Below the pieces are notes generated by a model. It saw only the letters and a list, made by a program, of their open reading frames with translations, was not told where the DNA came from and did not search any database. Of a stretch of DNA of 64,000 nucleotides, positions 46,386 through 55,566 are shown in pieces; position 1 is the stretch's first letter, and each line of letters begins with the position of its first letter. This DNA is from Pseudobacter sp. (lineage in GTDB: Bacteria; Bacteroidota; Bacteroidia; Chitinophagales; Chitinophagaceae): the NCBI GenBank assembly GCA_017849455.1, contig JAFIGX010000024.1:124001-188000 (forward strand), written 5' to 3'. A program made the translations under genes and the position numbers.

Positions 46386-48230
46386 ATGCAAACTTTCAAA
46401 ATATATAAAACAACGATGCTGCTGGTGGTGCTGGGATTGGCTGCCCTCATGCCTGCCGGATGCAAGAAAGGTTATTTCGATGCAGTGCCGAAAGACCTGG
46501 TGTCTACGGATATCATCTTCAAGGATAAAACAGAAACGGAGAACTGGCTGGCCGGGGTTTATGCCATACTCATCGATCCATGGAGCACAACGGCAGGCTC
46601 TGCACGCTATTTCGCTGCATGGACAGAAGAGCTGGACCTCAACACTCCTTCTTCACAGGGTAACGGAAGTCTGGGCCCATTGAGCCAGGTCGATAACTGG
46701 ACAAGCTGCTACCAGGGCATCAGGCTGGCGAATATCTTTATGGCGAATGTAGAAAACAGCCAGACCAATTTGCTGAAAGAACCCAATGGCGCTGCACTGG
46801 TCCAGCAATACAAAGGGGAGGCCCGTTTTTTAAGAGCATATTATTATTGGACATTGATGAAATTATACGGCCCTGTTGTACTCGTAGGCGATAAGGTTGG
46901 CTCACCGGATGACGACTACCAGGTGCCGAGAAATAGCTGGTCGGAATGCGTGAATTATGTGCTGGCAGAAATGGAGGTAGCGAAGGGAATGGTGCCTGAA
47001 AGACATATCTCGCTGGCCACCGGTGCGGATGATCCTTCGCAAACAGGCAGGATCAATAAGCTCATCGTCGATGCCGTGAGATCGCAGGTAACATTGTTCG
47101 ATGCCAGTCCACTCTACAACGGCAATACGGATTACGCAGGCTTTAAGAACAAAGATGGAAAGCAATTGATGAATACCAGCTTCGATGCTGCCAGGTGGGA
47201 GCGGGCGGCCACTGTATCCAAAGAAGCCATCGACCATGCGCTAAGCTATGGCAAAAAAATATTCACGGTCAGCAATGCAGATCCGTTCCTGGCGGCATTC
47301 AATTCATACCGCGATCTCTTCCTCACCGGGTGGAGCGATGAAGGGATCTGGACACGCACGGTAACCGCTTATGCGGCCTGGGAGTTGGATGCAGCACCGA
47401 GGGCGGCCAATGGAAGCCCTAACTCCAACCTCACCCCGCCACAGGAAATGGTCGACAAATTCAGGATGATCAATGGAAAGGGTATCCGTGAGGCAGGCAG
47501 CAATTACACGGAGACCGGGTTTACCAATACGGCCAAATCAGGATTTTATGTGGCCGGCACTTCCAATATGTATGTGAACAGGGAACCCCGTTTCTATAAT
47601 ACCATTACATTTAATGGAGCGACGATCCCATTTGTGGCGAGGTCGGGCCAAACCTATGTGCAGTTCTGGCCGGCAGGTAATTCAGGAAATGCCAATGGGA
47701 GTGAAACGAGATTTTCCAGAACGGGATACCTGGTGCGGAAGAATACCAATCCGGCCAGGAACCTCTCGAACAATGCCGGTAATGTAGTGAGGCCGGCTAT
47801 GTATATCCGTTTGGCAGAACTGTATTTGAATTATGCAGAGGCATTGAATGAATCCAATCCCGGTAACGCCGATATCCTCACTTATCTGAACGCCATCCGC
47901 ATGAGGGGAGGTATCCCGGCTTTGGAGCCCGGTTTATCGAAAGAAGATATGCGCAAACAGATCCGCCAGGAAAGGCTTATCGAGCTGTGCTATGAAGGTC
48001 AGCGTTTCTATGATGTGCGCAGGTGGAAAGTAGCCGGTGACCCGGAGAACAGGCAGGGCGGGGATTTCGCAGGGATGAACATAGGAGTGGGCACTGGTTT
48101 GTCGGACCCGGCTTTTTATGCAAGAACAAGAACATCGACCCGGTTCTGGTACGATAAATATTACCTGCACCCGATCATGCAAAGGGAAATGAACAGGAAC
48201 CTGAAGCTGGTGCAGGCCCCGGGCTACTGA
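46386..48230 (+). CDS. SusD/RagB surface glycan-binding lipoprotein 2
   Basis: 614 residues from ATG 46386; leader ends LAALMPAGC (Cys 27). SusD traits: KKGYFDAVPKDLVSTDIIF, EARFLRAYYYWTLMKLYGPV, MYIRLAELYLNYAEALNE, IRQERLIELCYEGQRFYDVRRW. About 120 residues longer than SusD 1, with inserts around 330-480 (GWSDEGIWTRTVTAYAAWEL; PFVARSGQTYVQFWPAGNSG) that may shape a different binding surface. Starts 34 bases after the SusC 2 stop. Confidence 0.94.
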   Translation: MQTFKIYKTTMLLVVLGLAALMPAGCKKGYFDAVPKDLVSTDIIFKDKTETENWLAGVYAILIDPWSTTAGSARYFAAWTEELDLNTPSSQGNGSLGPLSQVDNWTSCYQGIRLANIFMANVENSQTNLLKEPNGAALVQQYKGEARFLRAYYYWTLMKLYGPVVLVGDKVGSPDDDYQVPRNSWSECVNYVLAEMEVAKGMVPERHISLATGADDPSQTGRINKLIVDAVRSQVTLFDASPLYNGNTDYAGFKNKDGKQLMNTSFDAARWERAATVSKEAIDHALSYGKKIFTVSNADPFLAAFNSYRDLFLTGWSDEGIWTRTVTAYAAWELDAAPRAANGSPNSNLTPPQEMVDKFRMINGKGIREAGSNYTETGFTNTAKSGFYVAGTSNMYVNREPRFYNTITFNGATIPFVARSGQTYVQFWPAGNSGNANGSETRFSRTGYLVRKNTNPARNLSNNAGNVVRPAMYIRLAELYLNYAEALNESNPGNADILTYLNAIRMRGGIPALEPGLSKEDMRKQIRQERLIELCYEGQRFYDVRRWKVAGDPENRQGGDFAGMNIGVGTGLSDPAFYARTRTSTRFWYDKYYLHPIMQREMNRNLKLVQAPGY

Positions 48231-48243
48231 TCCGTAGTTATTC

Positions 48244-49959
48244 ATGAAAATTAAAATCAATCCAGTGTTGAAGAAAATGAACCTGATTTTTTTGTGTACC
48301 CGTATCGTTGCGATCTTCATCGGGTGCCTCATTTTGCCGGACAGGATATATGCATCGGCTTCGGTGGATCATCCGGTACGCATATCACAACAACAATACC
48401 AGGTGCCGGTGCTGGTCGGGAAGAAAGACAACCCGGTATTGCGGATCACCATCGAGATACCCCAGGATGCCGGTGTCATGACATTTTCTTGTTTACGTAT
48501 ATCAGTTGACGGTAGTTCATCACTGAATGACTTCCGGAAAATCAGTCTTTATTATGCCGGACCGGATTCTTCTCTGACCAACCTCTCCGATACGGAGAAA
48601 TTACAATGGGTGGGCAGCAGTGATCGAATCACCGCTCGTGTCGATATCAAAGGATCATTGAAACTGAAGGCCGGAAAGCATTATTGCTGGGTTTCCGTAA
48701 CACTGAATGATCATGTTGATCTGTTGCACCTGGTACGTGCAAGCGCCATAACTGCTACGTTCGATAAGAAAGAAGTAAAGATCACCAATTCCTCCACCTT
48801 CCCATTGCGCATCGGTTATGCTGTACGGCAACATAACCAGGATGGCGTGCATACCAGCCGTATACCCGGACTGGCCACTGCCAAAGATGGTTCTCTGCTG
48901 GCCGTATATGATGCCCGCCGGGAATCGGCCCGCGACCTGCAGGGCGATATCGATATCGGGCTTACCAGGAGCACTGATAAAGGCAACACCTGGCTGCCGA
49001 TGCAGATAGCGATGGACATGGGACAATGGGGCGGATTACCGGAAAAGTTCAACGGTGTTTCAGACGCCTGCATCCTCGTAGATAAACAGTCTGGCAATAT
49101 CTTCATCGCCGGCCTCTGGATGCACGGCGTGCTCGATGAGAACGGGAAATGGATAGAAGGATTGAAGGAAGATAGCAAAGACTGGAACCACCAATGGAGG
49201 AACAAGGGCTCGCAACCCGGCTTCGACGTGAAACAGACCGCGCAGTTCATGATCGTGAAGAGCGCTGATAACGGGAAAACATGGGGCCAGCCCGTCAACC
49301 TTACCAGAATGTGCAAACAGGAAGATTGGTGGCTCTGGGCGCCCGCACCCGGCCAGGGTATTACGCTGCGCGATGGTACGCTGGTATTCCCCACACAGGG
49401 CCGCGATAAAACAGGAAAGGCATTCTCGAATATCACCTGCAGCAAAGACGGCGGCAATACCTGGCAAACCAGCAACCCCGCCGTGAATGAATCCACCACG
49501 GAGAATATGGCGGTTGAGCTTTCCGATGGCGACATCATGCTCAACATACGTTCCAACAGGAATAAATCGGATACGGGCAGCACCAATGGAAGGGTAGTTG
49601 CCGTAACCGCTGATCTGGGCAAAACCTGGATAGAGCATCCCGGTTCCCATGGAGCTTTGCCGGAACCTACCTGTATGGCCAGCATCATCCGGCATGACTA
49701 TTTACGGAACGGCCGGAAGAGGTCGCTGCTGATCTTTTCCAACCCTGATTCAAAGACTATACGTCATCGGATGACCATCAAGGTTAGTGATGATGACGGA
49801 GAAACATGGCAGAACGATAAAAAGATCCTGCTCGATGAAGGTAAGAGCAGAGGCTATTCCTGTCTTACCAGTATCGACGGCGATACGATCGGGATCTTGT
49901 ATGAAAGCAGCCAGGCCGACCTGGTGTTTCAAAAAATAAGGCTGAAAGAATTATTGTAA
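48244..49959 (+). CDS. Exo-alpha-sialidase (GH33-like) with N-terminal accessory domain
   Basis: 571 residues. Hydrophobic leader (an ATG 11 codons in would also fit). Residues about 45-180 form a beta domain of the BNR-associated N-terminal type found in bacterial sialidases. The six-bladed propeller starts with the Arg-Ile-Pro motif SRIPGLATAKDG (R206) and VYDARR; Asp boxes are clear: STDKGNTW, SADNGKTWG, SKDGGNTW, TADLGKTW, SDDDGETW. Near the end RGYSCLTSIDG and ILYE supply the usual Tyr/Glu catalytic pair. It releases terminal sialic acid, outside the cell or in the periplasm. First enzyme gene of the locus. Confidence 0.92.
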   Translation: MKIKINPVLKKMNLIFLCTRIVAIFIGCLILPDRIYASASVDHPVRISQQQYQVPVLVGKKDNPVLRITIEIPQDAGVMTFSCLRISVDGSSSLNDFRKISLYYAGPDSSLTNLSDTEKLQWVGSSDRITARVDIKGSLKLKAGKHYCWVSVTLNDHVDLLHLVRASAITATFDKKEVKITNSSTFPLRIGYAVRQHNQDGVHTSRIPGLATAKDGSLLAVYDARRESARDLQGDIDIGLTRSTDKGNTWLPMQIAMDMGQWGGLPEKFNGVSDACILVDKQSGNIFIAGLWMHGVLDENGKWIEGLKEDSKDWNHQWRNKGSQPGFDVKQTAQFMIVKSADNGKTWGQPVNLTRMCKQEDWWLWAPAPGQGITLRDGTLVFPTQGRDKTGKAFSNITCSKDGGNTWQTSNPAVNESTTENMAVELSDGDIMLNIRSNRNKSDTGSTNGRVVAVTADLGKTWIEHPGSHGALPEPTCMASIIRHDYLRNGRKRSLLIFSNPDSKTIRHRMTIKVSDDDGETWQNDKKILLDEGKSRGYSCLTSIDGDTIGILYESSQADLVFQKIRLKELL

Positions 49960-49966
49960 CAATAAA

Positions 49967-50899
49967 ATGAACATGCTGACGGCAGGAACACTTAAAGGTA
50001 ACTGGGCAACGCTGTTGTTGCCCATCGGTGCGGATGACAGCATCGATTACGGCAGGCTGGCCGAAGAAATAGATTATCTCCTGGGTGTTCCGCCCGATGG
50101 GATCTATTCGAATGGCACTGCAGGCGAATTGCATAACCAGACAGAAGCTGAATTCGACCAGGTACAGGAAATACTGGCAGACAGGTGCCGGAGGGCAGGA
50201 GTGCTGTTCCAGGTAGGAGTGAGTGATCCGTCGCCGCTCATCTCCCTGCAAAGGGTCCGGCGAACTGTTGCCCTCAGGCCCGCTGCTTTCCAGGTGATCC
50301 TGCCCGATTGGGTAACTGTTACTGAACAGGAGCAGATCGCTTTTCTCCATAGGATGGCTGAAGCAGCAGAAGGGACCCCGTTGGTCTTGTACAATCCGCC
50401 CCATGCGAAACTGGTATTGCCGCCGCCGGCTTATGAACGGCTCAGAGAAGCCATTCCGCAATTGATCGGTATAAAAGTAGCAGGTGGGGATGCCCGTTGG
50501 TATGAAGAGATGCGTGCTATCGCTCCCAAACTCTCCGTATTCGTGCCGGGACATTTGCTTGCTACCGGTGTACAGGAAAAAGTAGCGGCAGGTGCTTATT
50601 CCAATGTGGCATGCCTGAGCTCGAAAGGAGCGCAATGGTGGTGGCAACTGATCCAGACCGATATGGAGCAAGCCCTGGAAGTACAACAGCGGATACTGCA
50701 ATTCTTCGATGCCTGCATCGTGCCTTTCAGGAATGCCGGCTATTCCAATCCGGCCCTCGACAAATTCCTGGCAGCGATAGGAGGATGGGGCGACATAGGT
50801 ACACGGCTGAGATGGCCCTACCGAAGTATTCCACAGGATGAAGTGGAGGCAGCCCGCGCCATTTGCAGGCGAATGTTGCCTGAATTTTTTGAACAATGA
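49967..50899 (+). CDS. DapA/NanA-superfamily aldolase, divergent member
   Basis: 310 residues, TIM-barrel Schiff-base aldolase. Motifs: SNGTAGELHNQT (in place of GTTGE), catalytic Tyr in LVLYNPPH (Y142) and Lys in LIGIKVAGGD (K170). Unlike the second lyase gene it lacks the YxxPALxG motif of sialate lyases, so it probably works on another 2-oxo acid or another sialic acid form. No signal peptide, so cytoplasmic. It sits between the two sialidase genes, 7 and 11 bases from its neighbours. Substrate unknown. Confidence 0.85.
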   Translation: MNMLTAGTLKGNWATLLLPIGADDSIDYGRLAEEIDYLLGVPPDGIYSNGTAGELHNQTEAEFDQVQEILADRCRRAGVLFQVGVSDPSPLISLQRVRRTVALRPAAFQVILPDWVTVTEQEQIAFLHRMAEAAEGTPLVLYNPPHAKLVLPPPAYERLREAIPQLIGIKVAGGDARWYEEMRAIAPKLSVFVPGHLLATGVQEKVAAGAYSNVACLSSKGAQWWWQLIQTDMEQALEVQQRILQFFDACIVPFRNAGYSNPALDKFLAAIGGWGDIGTRLRWPYRSIPQDEVEAARAICRRMLPEFFEQ

Positions 50900-50910
50900 A
50901 AATGTATTGA

Positions 50911-52041
50911 ATGAAGAATATTCTATTATGTTTTTTACTGATAATCGGCCTGTCGCCGGGCTGCCGCACTGCGAAGCTGTCTTTACCTGCAGCAGAGGCC
51001 GGCTTTACCATAGTCTTCGAACCGGCCCCGCCTTATGCCTCTATGCGCATCCCGGCATTGGTGCTTACCAAACAGGGAACATTGCTGGCTTTTTGTGAAG
51101 GACGCATCGGCACTGCCAGCGATTGGACCGAGATGGATATGCTGATGCGCCGCAGCACCGACGGTGGCCGTACCTGGGAGCCTGCCATGGTGATAGCAGC
51201 CCGGCAGGACAGCATGCCTACCAGCAATGCCACACCGATCGTAGATGCTAACGGTACCGTTCACCTGCTGTATCAGCGGGGATATGAAAAAGCATTTTAT
51301 ACAAAATCCAATGATGACGGTAAAACCTGGAGCCGGGCAGTGGAGATCACCTACGCATTCGACGATTTCAGGCCGGAATACAACTGGCAGGTATTGGCGC
51401 CGGGGCCCGGGCATTCCATCCAAATGAAGAATGGGCGGTTACTGGCGCCGGTTTGGATCTGCAATGCAGAAGAGCAGCGGCCTCATAAGCGGCATTACCC
51501 GTCGAGGGTAGCTACTATTTACAGTGATGATACCGGAAGAACGTGGAAACGGGGAGCTATCATTCCCGATGCGCCGGCAATAAAGAACCCCAGTGAAGCC
51601 ATGGTGGTTGAACTGGCCGATGGCAGCGTGATGCTGAATATGCGCCATAGCGGAGGGGCTCATCGCCGGGGTATCAGCTATAGCCCGGATGGCATCGGTA
51701 ACTGGACCGTCCCTGTGATCGATACGGCATTGTTCGAGCCCGTGTGCATGGCAAGCATTATCCGGGTGAACGATAAGGCCGGCAATGGGTTGGTGTTCGT
51801 CAATCCCGACAGCCGGGACATTCCCAAATTCCCACGGAAGAATCTCATGGCTAAATTCAGTACCGATGAAGGGAAGACATGGCCACTGCGACAGGTGATC
51901 GATACGGCGGCTGCCGGTTATTCGGATCTGGCCGTAGATAAAAATGGGACCGTGTATTGCCTGTATGAAACCAATACGATAGGAAAGGGTTGGAACTATA
52001 GCCTGGTCTTGAAAAGGTTCAGGATCGGAAGGAAGGAATAA
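50911..52041 (+). CDS. Sialidase-family lipoprotein (GH33-like)
   Basis: 376 residues. Lipoprotein leader MKNILLCFLLIIGLSPGC (Cys 18). Propeller only, no accessory domain. Motifs: Arg-Ile-Pro in SMRIPALVLTKQG, LLAFCEGR, Asp boxes RRSTDGGRTWEP, KSNDDGKTWS, YSDDTGRTW, FSTDEGKTWP; catalytic Tyr/Glu candidates in GYSDLAVDKNGTVYCLYE. Compared with the first sialidase it is shorter and probably anchored to a membrane, likely at the cell surface. It may prefer another linkage. Its stop shares one base with an ATG of the next reading frame (TAATG). Confidence 0.9.
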   Translation: MKNILLCFLLIIGLSPGCRTAKLSLPAAEAGFTIVFEPAPPYASMRIPALVLTKQGTLLAFCEGRIGTASDWTEMDMLMRRSTDGGRTWEPAMVIAARQDSMPTSNATPIVDANGTVHLLYQRGYEKAFYTKSNDDGKTWSRAVEITYAFDDFRPEYNWQVLAPGPGHSIQMKNGRLLAPVWICNAEEQRPHKRHYPSRVATIYSDDTGRTWKRGAIIPDAPAIKNPSEAMVVELADGSVMLNMRHSGGAHRRGISYSPDGIGNWTVPVIDTALFEPVCMASIIRVNDKAGNGLVFVNPDSRDIPKFPRKNLMAKFSTDEGKTWPLRQVIDTAAAGYSDLAVDKNGTVYCLYETNTIGKGWNYSLVLKRFRIGRKE

Positions 52042-52082
52042 TGGAGGAAGAAAATTCTGATTATCTTATAAATTTTGACAAC

Positions 52083-53036
52083 ATGATGAAAGTAGAAGGT
52101 TTGATCGCTGCGACGTTCGGAGCATTTCATGAAGATGGATCTTTGAACCTGTCCCTGATCCCCGGCCTTGTAGAAAAACTGATCGGAGATGGTGTAACAG
52201 GTGTATTCATCTGCGGTACCAATGGTGAGGGCCCTAATCTCACCATTGAAGAGAGGATGGCCATTGCAGAAGCTTATGTGAGAGCCGTGAACAAAAGGGT
52301 GCTGGTATTGGTCCATGTTGGGCATCCATCCATTGCTGAATCGAGGAAGCTGGCCACTCATGCCGCTGCCATCGGGGCAGATGCTATTTCAGCGGTGGCC
52401 GCTTTTTATTTCAAACCTGGGTCGGTACAAAACCTGGTGAACAGTATGGCCGCTATTGCATCGGCCGCGCCTTCCCTTCCTTTTTATTATTACCATGTAC
52501 CTGCATTGACAGGTGTTGGCATGGACATGATCGATTTTCTCCGGCTCAGCGAAGCGGTGATACCCAACCTGGCCGGTATCAAATATACCGCTGCTACTAT
52601 TTTTGAATACCATGCCTGTGTGAATTATAAAGGAGGCAAATACGATATCCTGTACGGGTACGATGAAATGCTGTTAAGCGCACTGGCAGTAGGAGCGAAG
52701 GGGGCCATCGGTAGCACCTATACATTTGCAGCGAATTTATACCTGAAAGTGATGGCTTTATTCAGGGAAGGAAGGCAACAGGAAGCGCAGCAGTTGCAAC
52801 TGAAGCTGGTGGAGATGGTACGCTGTATCCTGAAATATTCTCCTATCCCTGCACAGAAAGCCATCATGGAGATATTGGGCTACGATCTGGGCCCTTGCAG
52901 GCTTCCGTTGGTCAGCCTTACTGTGCAGGAAAAAGCGGGCCTGAGATCGTCGCTTGAAGAAGTGGGATTCTTTGATCTGTTGGGAGGGTTCTCGTCTTAC
53001 AAAACCACCAACGACAAACTACAAACGAATGTTTAG
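52083..53036 (+). CDS. nanA: N-acetylneuraminate lyase
   Basis: 317 residues from MMKVEGLIAATFGAFHEDG, the usual start for this family; a more upstream ATG at 52041 would add 14 residues and overlap the preceding stop. Motifs: GTNGEGPNLT, catalytic Tyr in YYHVPALTG (Y137), Schiff-base Lys in LAGIKYTA (K167); these match E. coli NanA Tyr137 in YNIPALSG and Lys165. It cleaves N-acetylneuraminate to N-acetylmannosamine and pyruvate in the cytoplasm. The last few codons overlap the start of the following gene, so translation is coupled. Confidence 0.92.
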   Translation: MMKVEGLIAATFGAFHEDGSLNLSLIPGLVEKLIGDGVTGVFICGTNGEGPNLTIEERMAIAEAYVRAVNKRVLVLVHVGHPSIAESRKLATHAAAIGADAISAVAAFYFKPGSVQNLVNSMAAIASAAPSLPFYYYHVPALTGVGMDMIDFLRLSEAVIPNLAGIKYTAATIFEYHACVNYKGGKYDILYGYDEMLLSALAVGAKGAIGSTYTFAANLYLKVMALFREGRQQEAQQLQLKLVEMVRCILKYSPIPAQKAIMEILGYDLGPCRLPLVSLTVQEKAGLRSSLEEVGFFDLLGGFSSYKTTNDKLQTNV

Positions 53037-55560
53037 ATCTTATTTGACCGCCATATTTATACTGATGATGTTCATCCCGGATCGACTTTGGGCCGGCGAC
53101 CGGCCGCCACCCTACTGGTTCCAATGGAGCCGGCTTCCAGACCTTCCAGGCACGCCGGGTTTTGCAGGTAGCTTTGCAGGCGTATCCAATGGCGCTTTAT
53201 TATTGGCCGGAGGCGCCAATTTCCCGGATGGAGGCACACCGTGGACAGGCAGCAGCAAAGTCTGGCACGATAAAATATTCGCACTGGAAAACCCAACAGG
53301 CAACTGGAAGATAGTGGGAACATTGCCGAATCCGCTGGGTTATGGCATTTCCATCACCTGGCGGCACAGCCTTATCTGTATCGGGGGCAGTGATGCATCC
53401 CGCCATTATGCAGATGTGTTTGCGCTGCAATACGATCAGGGCAAAGTACAGATCAGCTCATTGCCTGCATTGCCCGGGCCGTTGGCCAATGCCTCTGGCG
53501 TATTGATCGGGGATATCATTTATGTGGCAGGCGGAACAACTGCCCCGGATGCAAGGAGGGCAGAATCCGTAGGCTGGTCGCTCGATCTCTCACAACCTGC
53601 TGCAGCGCAGCAATGGAAACCCCTGCCTTCCTGGCCCGGCCCTCCGCGCATGCTGGCAGTGGCCGGCACACTGGACGGCGCTTTTTATTTGTTCAGCGGG
53701 GTACAGCTTGCCAGTAGAGCAGGAGATAGTACTGTGCACCGGGAATACCTTAAAGATGCTTATAAATACACTACCGGTAAAGGATGGACGAAATTAGCGG
53801 ATATGCCAGATCCGGTAGCGGCGGCGCCCGGGCCGGCATGGATGGCCGGGCAATCGCACCTTCTCATATTCGGTGGTGATAACGGAAAGAATTTTGAACG
53901 GAATGCAGCGCTGAAAGAAGATCATCCCGGCTTTTCCAGCCAGGTACTGGCCTATAATACCATCACGAATGCATGGTCTGTAATGGATACGATCGCTGCA
54001 ACACCTCCTGTTACTACCACGGCTGTTGTGTGGAATGGTAGCCTGGTACTGCCTTCCGGCGAAATAAGACCTGCCGTGAGAACACCGGGCGTATGGATGG
54101 CAACGCCGGTACAACCGCCGGGAGCATTCCGTTGGCTCGACTGGATGGTGGTAGGATTGTATTTCCTGCTGGTGATCGGCATCAGCGTGGTTGTCTCCCG
54201 GAAGATGCAAAGCTCTACCAGCGATTATTTCCTGGGAGGAGGCAAGATCCCCTGGTGGGCAGCGGGCCTCAGTATTTTCGGTTCCAAGCTGAGCGCACTC
54301 ACGTTCATTGCCATCCCGGCAAAGGCGTATGCTACCGATTGGGTGTACCTGCTGAACAACCTGATGATAGTAGCGGTAGCCCCGCTGATCGTATACTTTT
54401 ATCTGCCCTATTTCCGCAAGCTCCAACTCACCAGCGTTTACGAATACCTGAAGGTCCGTTTCGATCAACGGGTAAAATTATTGGGCAGTCTCACCTTCCT
54501 CTTATTCCAGGTAAGCCGGCTGGGCATTGTGATCTATCTTCCTGCGCTGGTGCTGAGCGCAGTTACCGGTATCAATATTTTTGTGTGTATCATCGGTATC
54601 ACGCTCATCACGACGGCATACAGTGTATCGGGTGGTATCGAAGCAGTAGTATGGACGGAAGTGATGCAGGTGGTGGTATTGCTGGGCGGCGCGTTGATGG
54701 CGTTGATCTTTATGGCCAACTCGCTGGATGGCGGATGGGGACAATTGTTCTCCGAAGCCACTTCGAACAACAAGTTCAGGCTGGCCATGCTCGAAGGATC
54801 GATCAAAGAGCCGGTTTTATGGGTTGTGCTGGTGGGCGGCTTCCTTACCCAGCTTGTTACCTATTCTTCAGACCAGGTGGTAGTACAGCGATACCTCACC
54901 ACACCTACCGAGAAAGAGGCGCGCAAATCCATTTACACGAATGCGCTCCTGGTGGTACCGGCATCCCTGCTCTTTTTCTGTGTGGGAACGGCACTCTGGG
55001 TGTTTTTCAAACATAACCCCGCAGCATTGAACCCGCATGGGCGAACGGATGATGTGTTCCCCTGGTATATTTCCAACCAGTTGCCTTCAGGCTTATCGGG
55101 GTTGGTGATAGCCGGCCTTTTCGCAGCCACTATGTCTACTATCAGTTCCAGTATGAACTCCATCGCCACCGTTGTCACCACCGATTTTTATCAATACCTG
55201 CGCCCGGCGAGCACCGACAGGCAGCGATTTGTATTTGCCCGCCGCACTACGGTGATGCTGGGCATCATGGGATTGGTGATCGCCATGTACATGGTGTATC
55301 TCAGCAATGCTTCTATCTGGGACCAATACCTGAAGGTGATAGGTTTGTTTGGAGGATGCCTGGCGGGAATGTTCGTAGCCGGAATTTTCTTTCCACAGAT
55401 CAATAGTCGCGGGATCTTCATCGGCTTTATCGTGAGTGCGGTCAGCCTCTATTTTGTGCAGGCTGCCAACCTCATCAGTTTCTTCCTGTACCCTGCTGTG
55501 GCAGTAGTGGTTTGTGTGGTGGTGGGATATTTGGGGAGTTTGTTCCCGTCCAGATCATGA
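53029..55560 (+). CDS. Fusion of periplasmic NanM-like epimerase and SSS sialic-acid symporter
   Basis: 843 residues from ATG 53029, overlapping nanA by 8 bases. Signal-like helix (SYLTAIFILMMFIPDRLWAG), then a six-bladed kelch propeller at about 30-360 (WSRLPDLPGTPGFAGSFAGV, LLLAGGANFPDGG, LICIGGSDASRHYADVF, YVAGGTTAPDARR) that matches the sialate mutarotase NanM family, then from about 385 a sodium:solute symporter with about 13 helices: QSSTSDYFLGGGKIPWWAAG, SALTFIAIPAKAY, GGIEAVVWTEVMQVVVLLGG, YSSDQVVVQRYLTT. SSS transporters have an outside N-terminus, so the kelch domain would be periplasmic as NanM must be. It completes uptake: anomer conversion beside the carrier. Confidence 0.9.
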   Translation: MFRSYLTAIFILMMFIPDRLWAGDRPPPYWFQWSRLPDLPGTPGFAGSFAGVSNGALLLAGGANFPDGGTPWTGSSKVWHDKIFALENPTGNWKIVGTLPNPLGYGISITWRHSLICIGGSDASRHYADVFALQYDQGKVQISSLPALPGPLANASGVLIGDIIYVAGGTTAPDARRAESVGWSLDLSQPAAAQQWKPLPSWPGPPRMLAVAGTLDGAFYLFSGVQLASRAGDSTVHREYLKDAYKYTTGKGWTKLADMPDPVAAAPGPAWMAGQSHLLIFGGDNGKNFERNAALKEDHPGFSSQVLAYNTITNAWSVMDTIAATPPVTTTAVVWNGSLVLPSGEIRPAVRTPGVWMATPVQPPGAFRWLDWMVVGLYFLLVIGISVVVSRKMQSSTSDYFLGGGKIPWWAAGLSIFGSKLSALTFIAIPAKAYATDWVYLLNNLMIVAVAPLIVYFYLPYFRKLQLTSVYEYLKVRFDQRVKLLGSLTFLLFQVSRLGIVIYLPALVLSAVTGINIFVCIIGITLITTAYSVSGGIEAVVWTEVMQVVVLLGGALMALIFMANSLDGGWGQLFSEATSNNKFRLAMLEGSIKEPVLWVVLVGGFLTQLVTYSSDQVVVQRYLTTPTEKEARKSIYTNALLVVPASLLFFCVGTALWVFFKHNPAALNPHGRTDDVFPWYISNQLPSGLSGLVIAGLFAATMSTISSSMNSIATVVTTDFYQYLRPASTDRQRFVFARRTTVMLGIMGLVIAMYMVYLSNASIWDQYLKVIGLFGGCLAGMFVAGIFFPQINSRGIFIGFIVSAVSLYFVQAANLISFFLYPAVAVVVCVVVGYLGSLFPSRS

Positions 55561-55566
55561 TGCAGA

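Noticed and set aside
38395..48230. Frameshift or assembly duplication causing two SusCD pairs
   Set aside because: Both pairs are intact and differ clearly in sequence and length, so they are true distinct genes.
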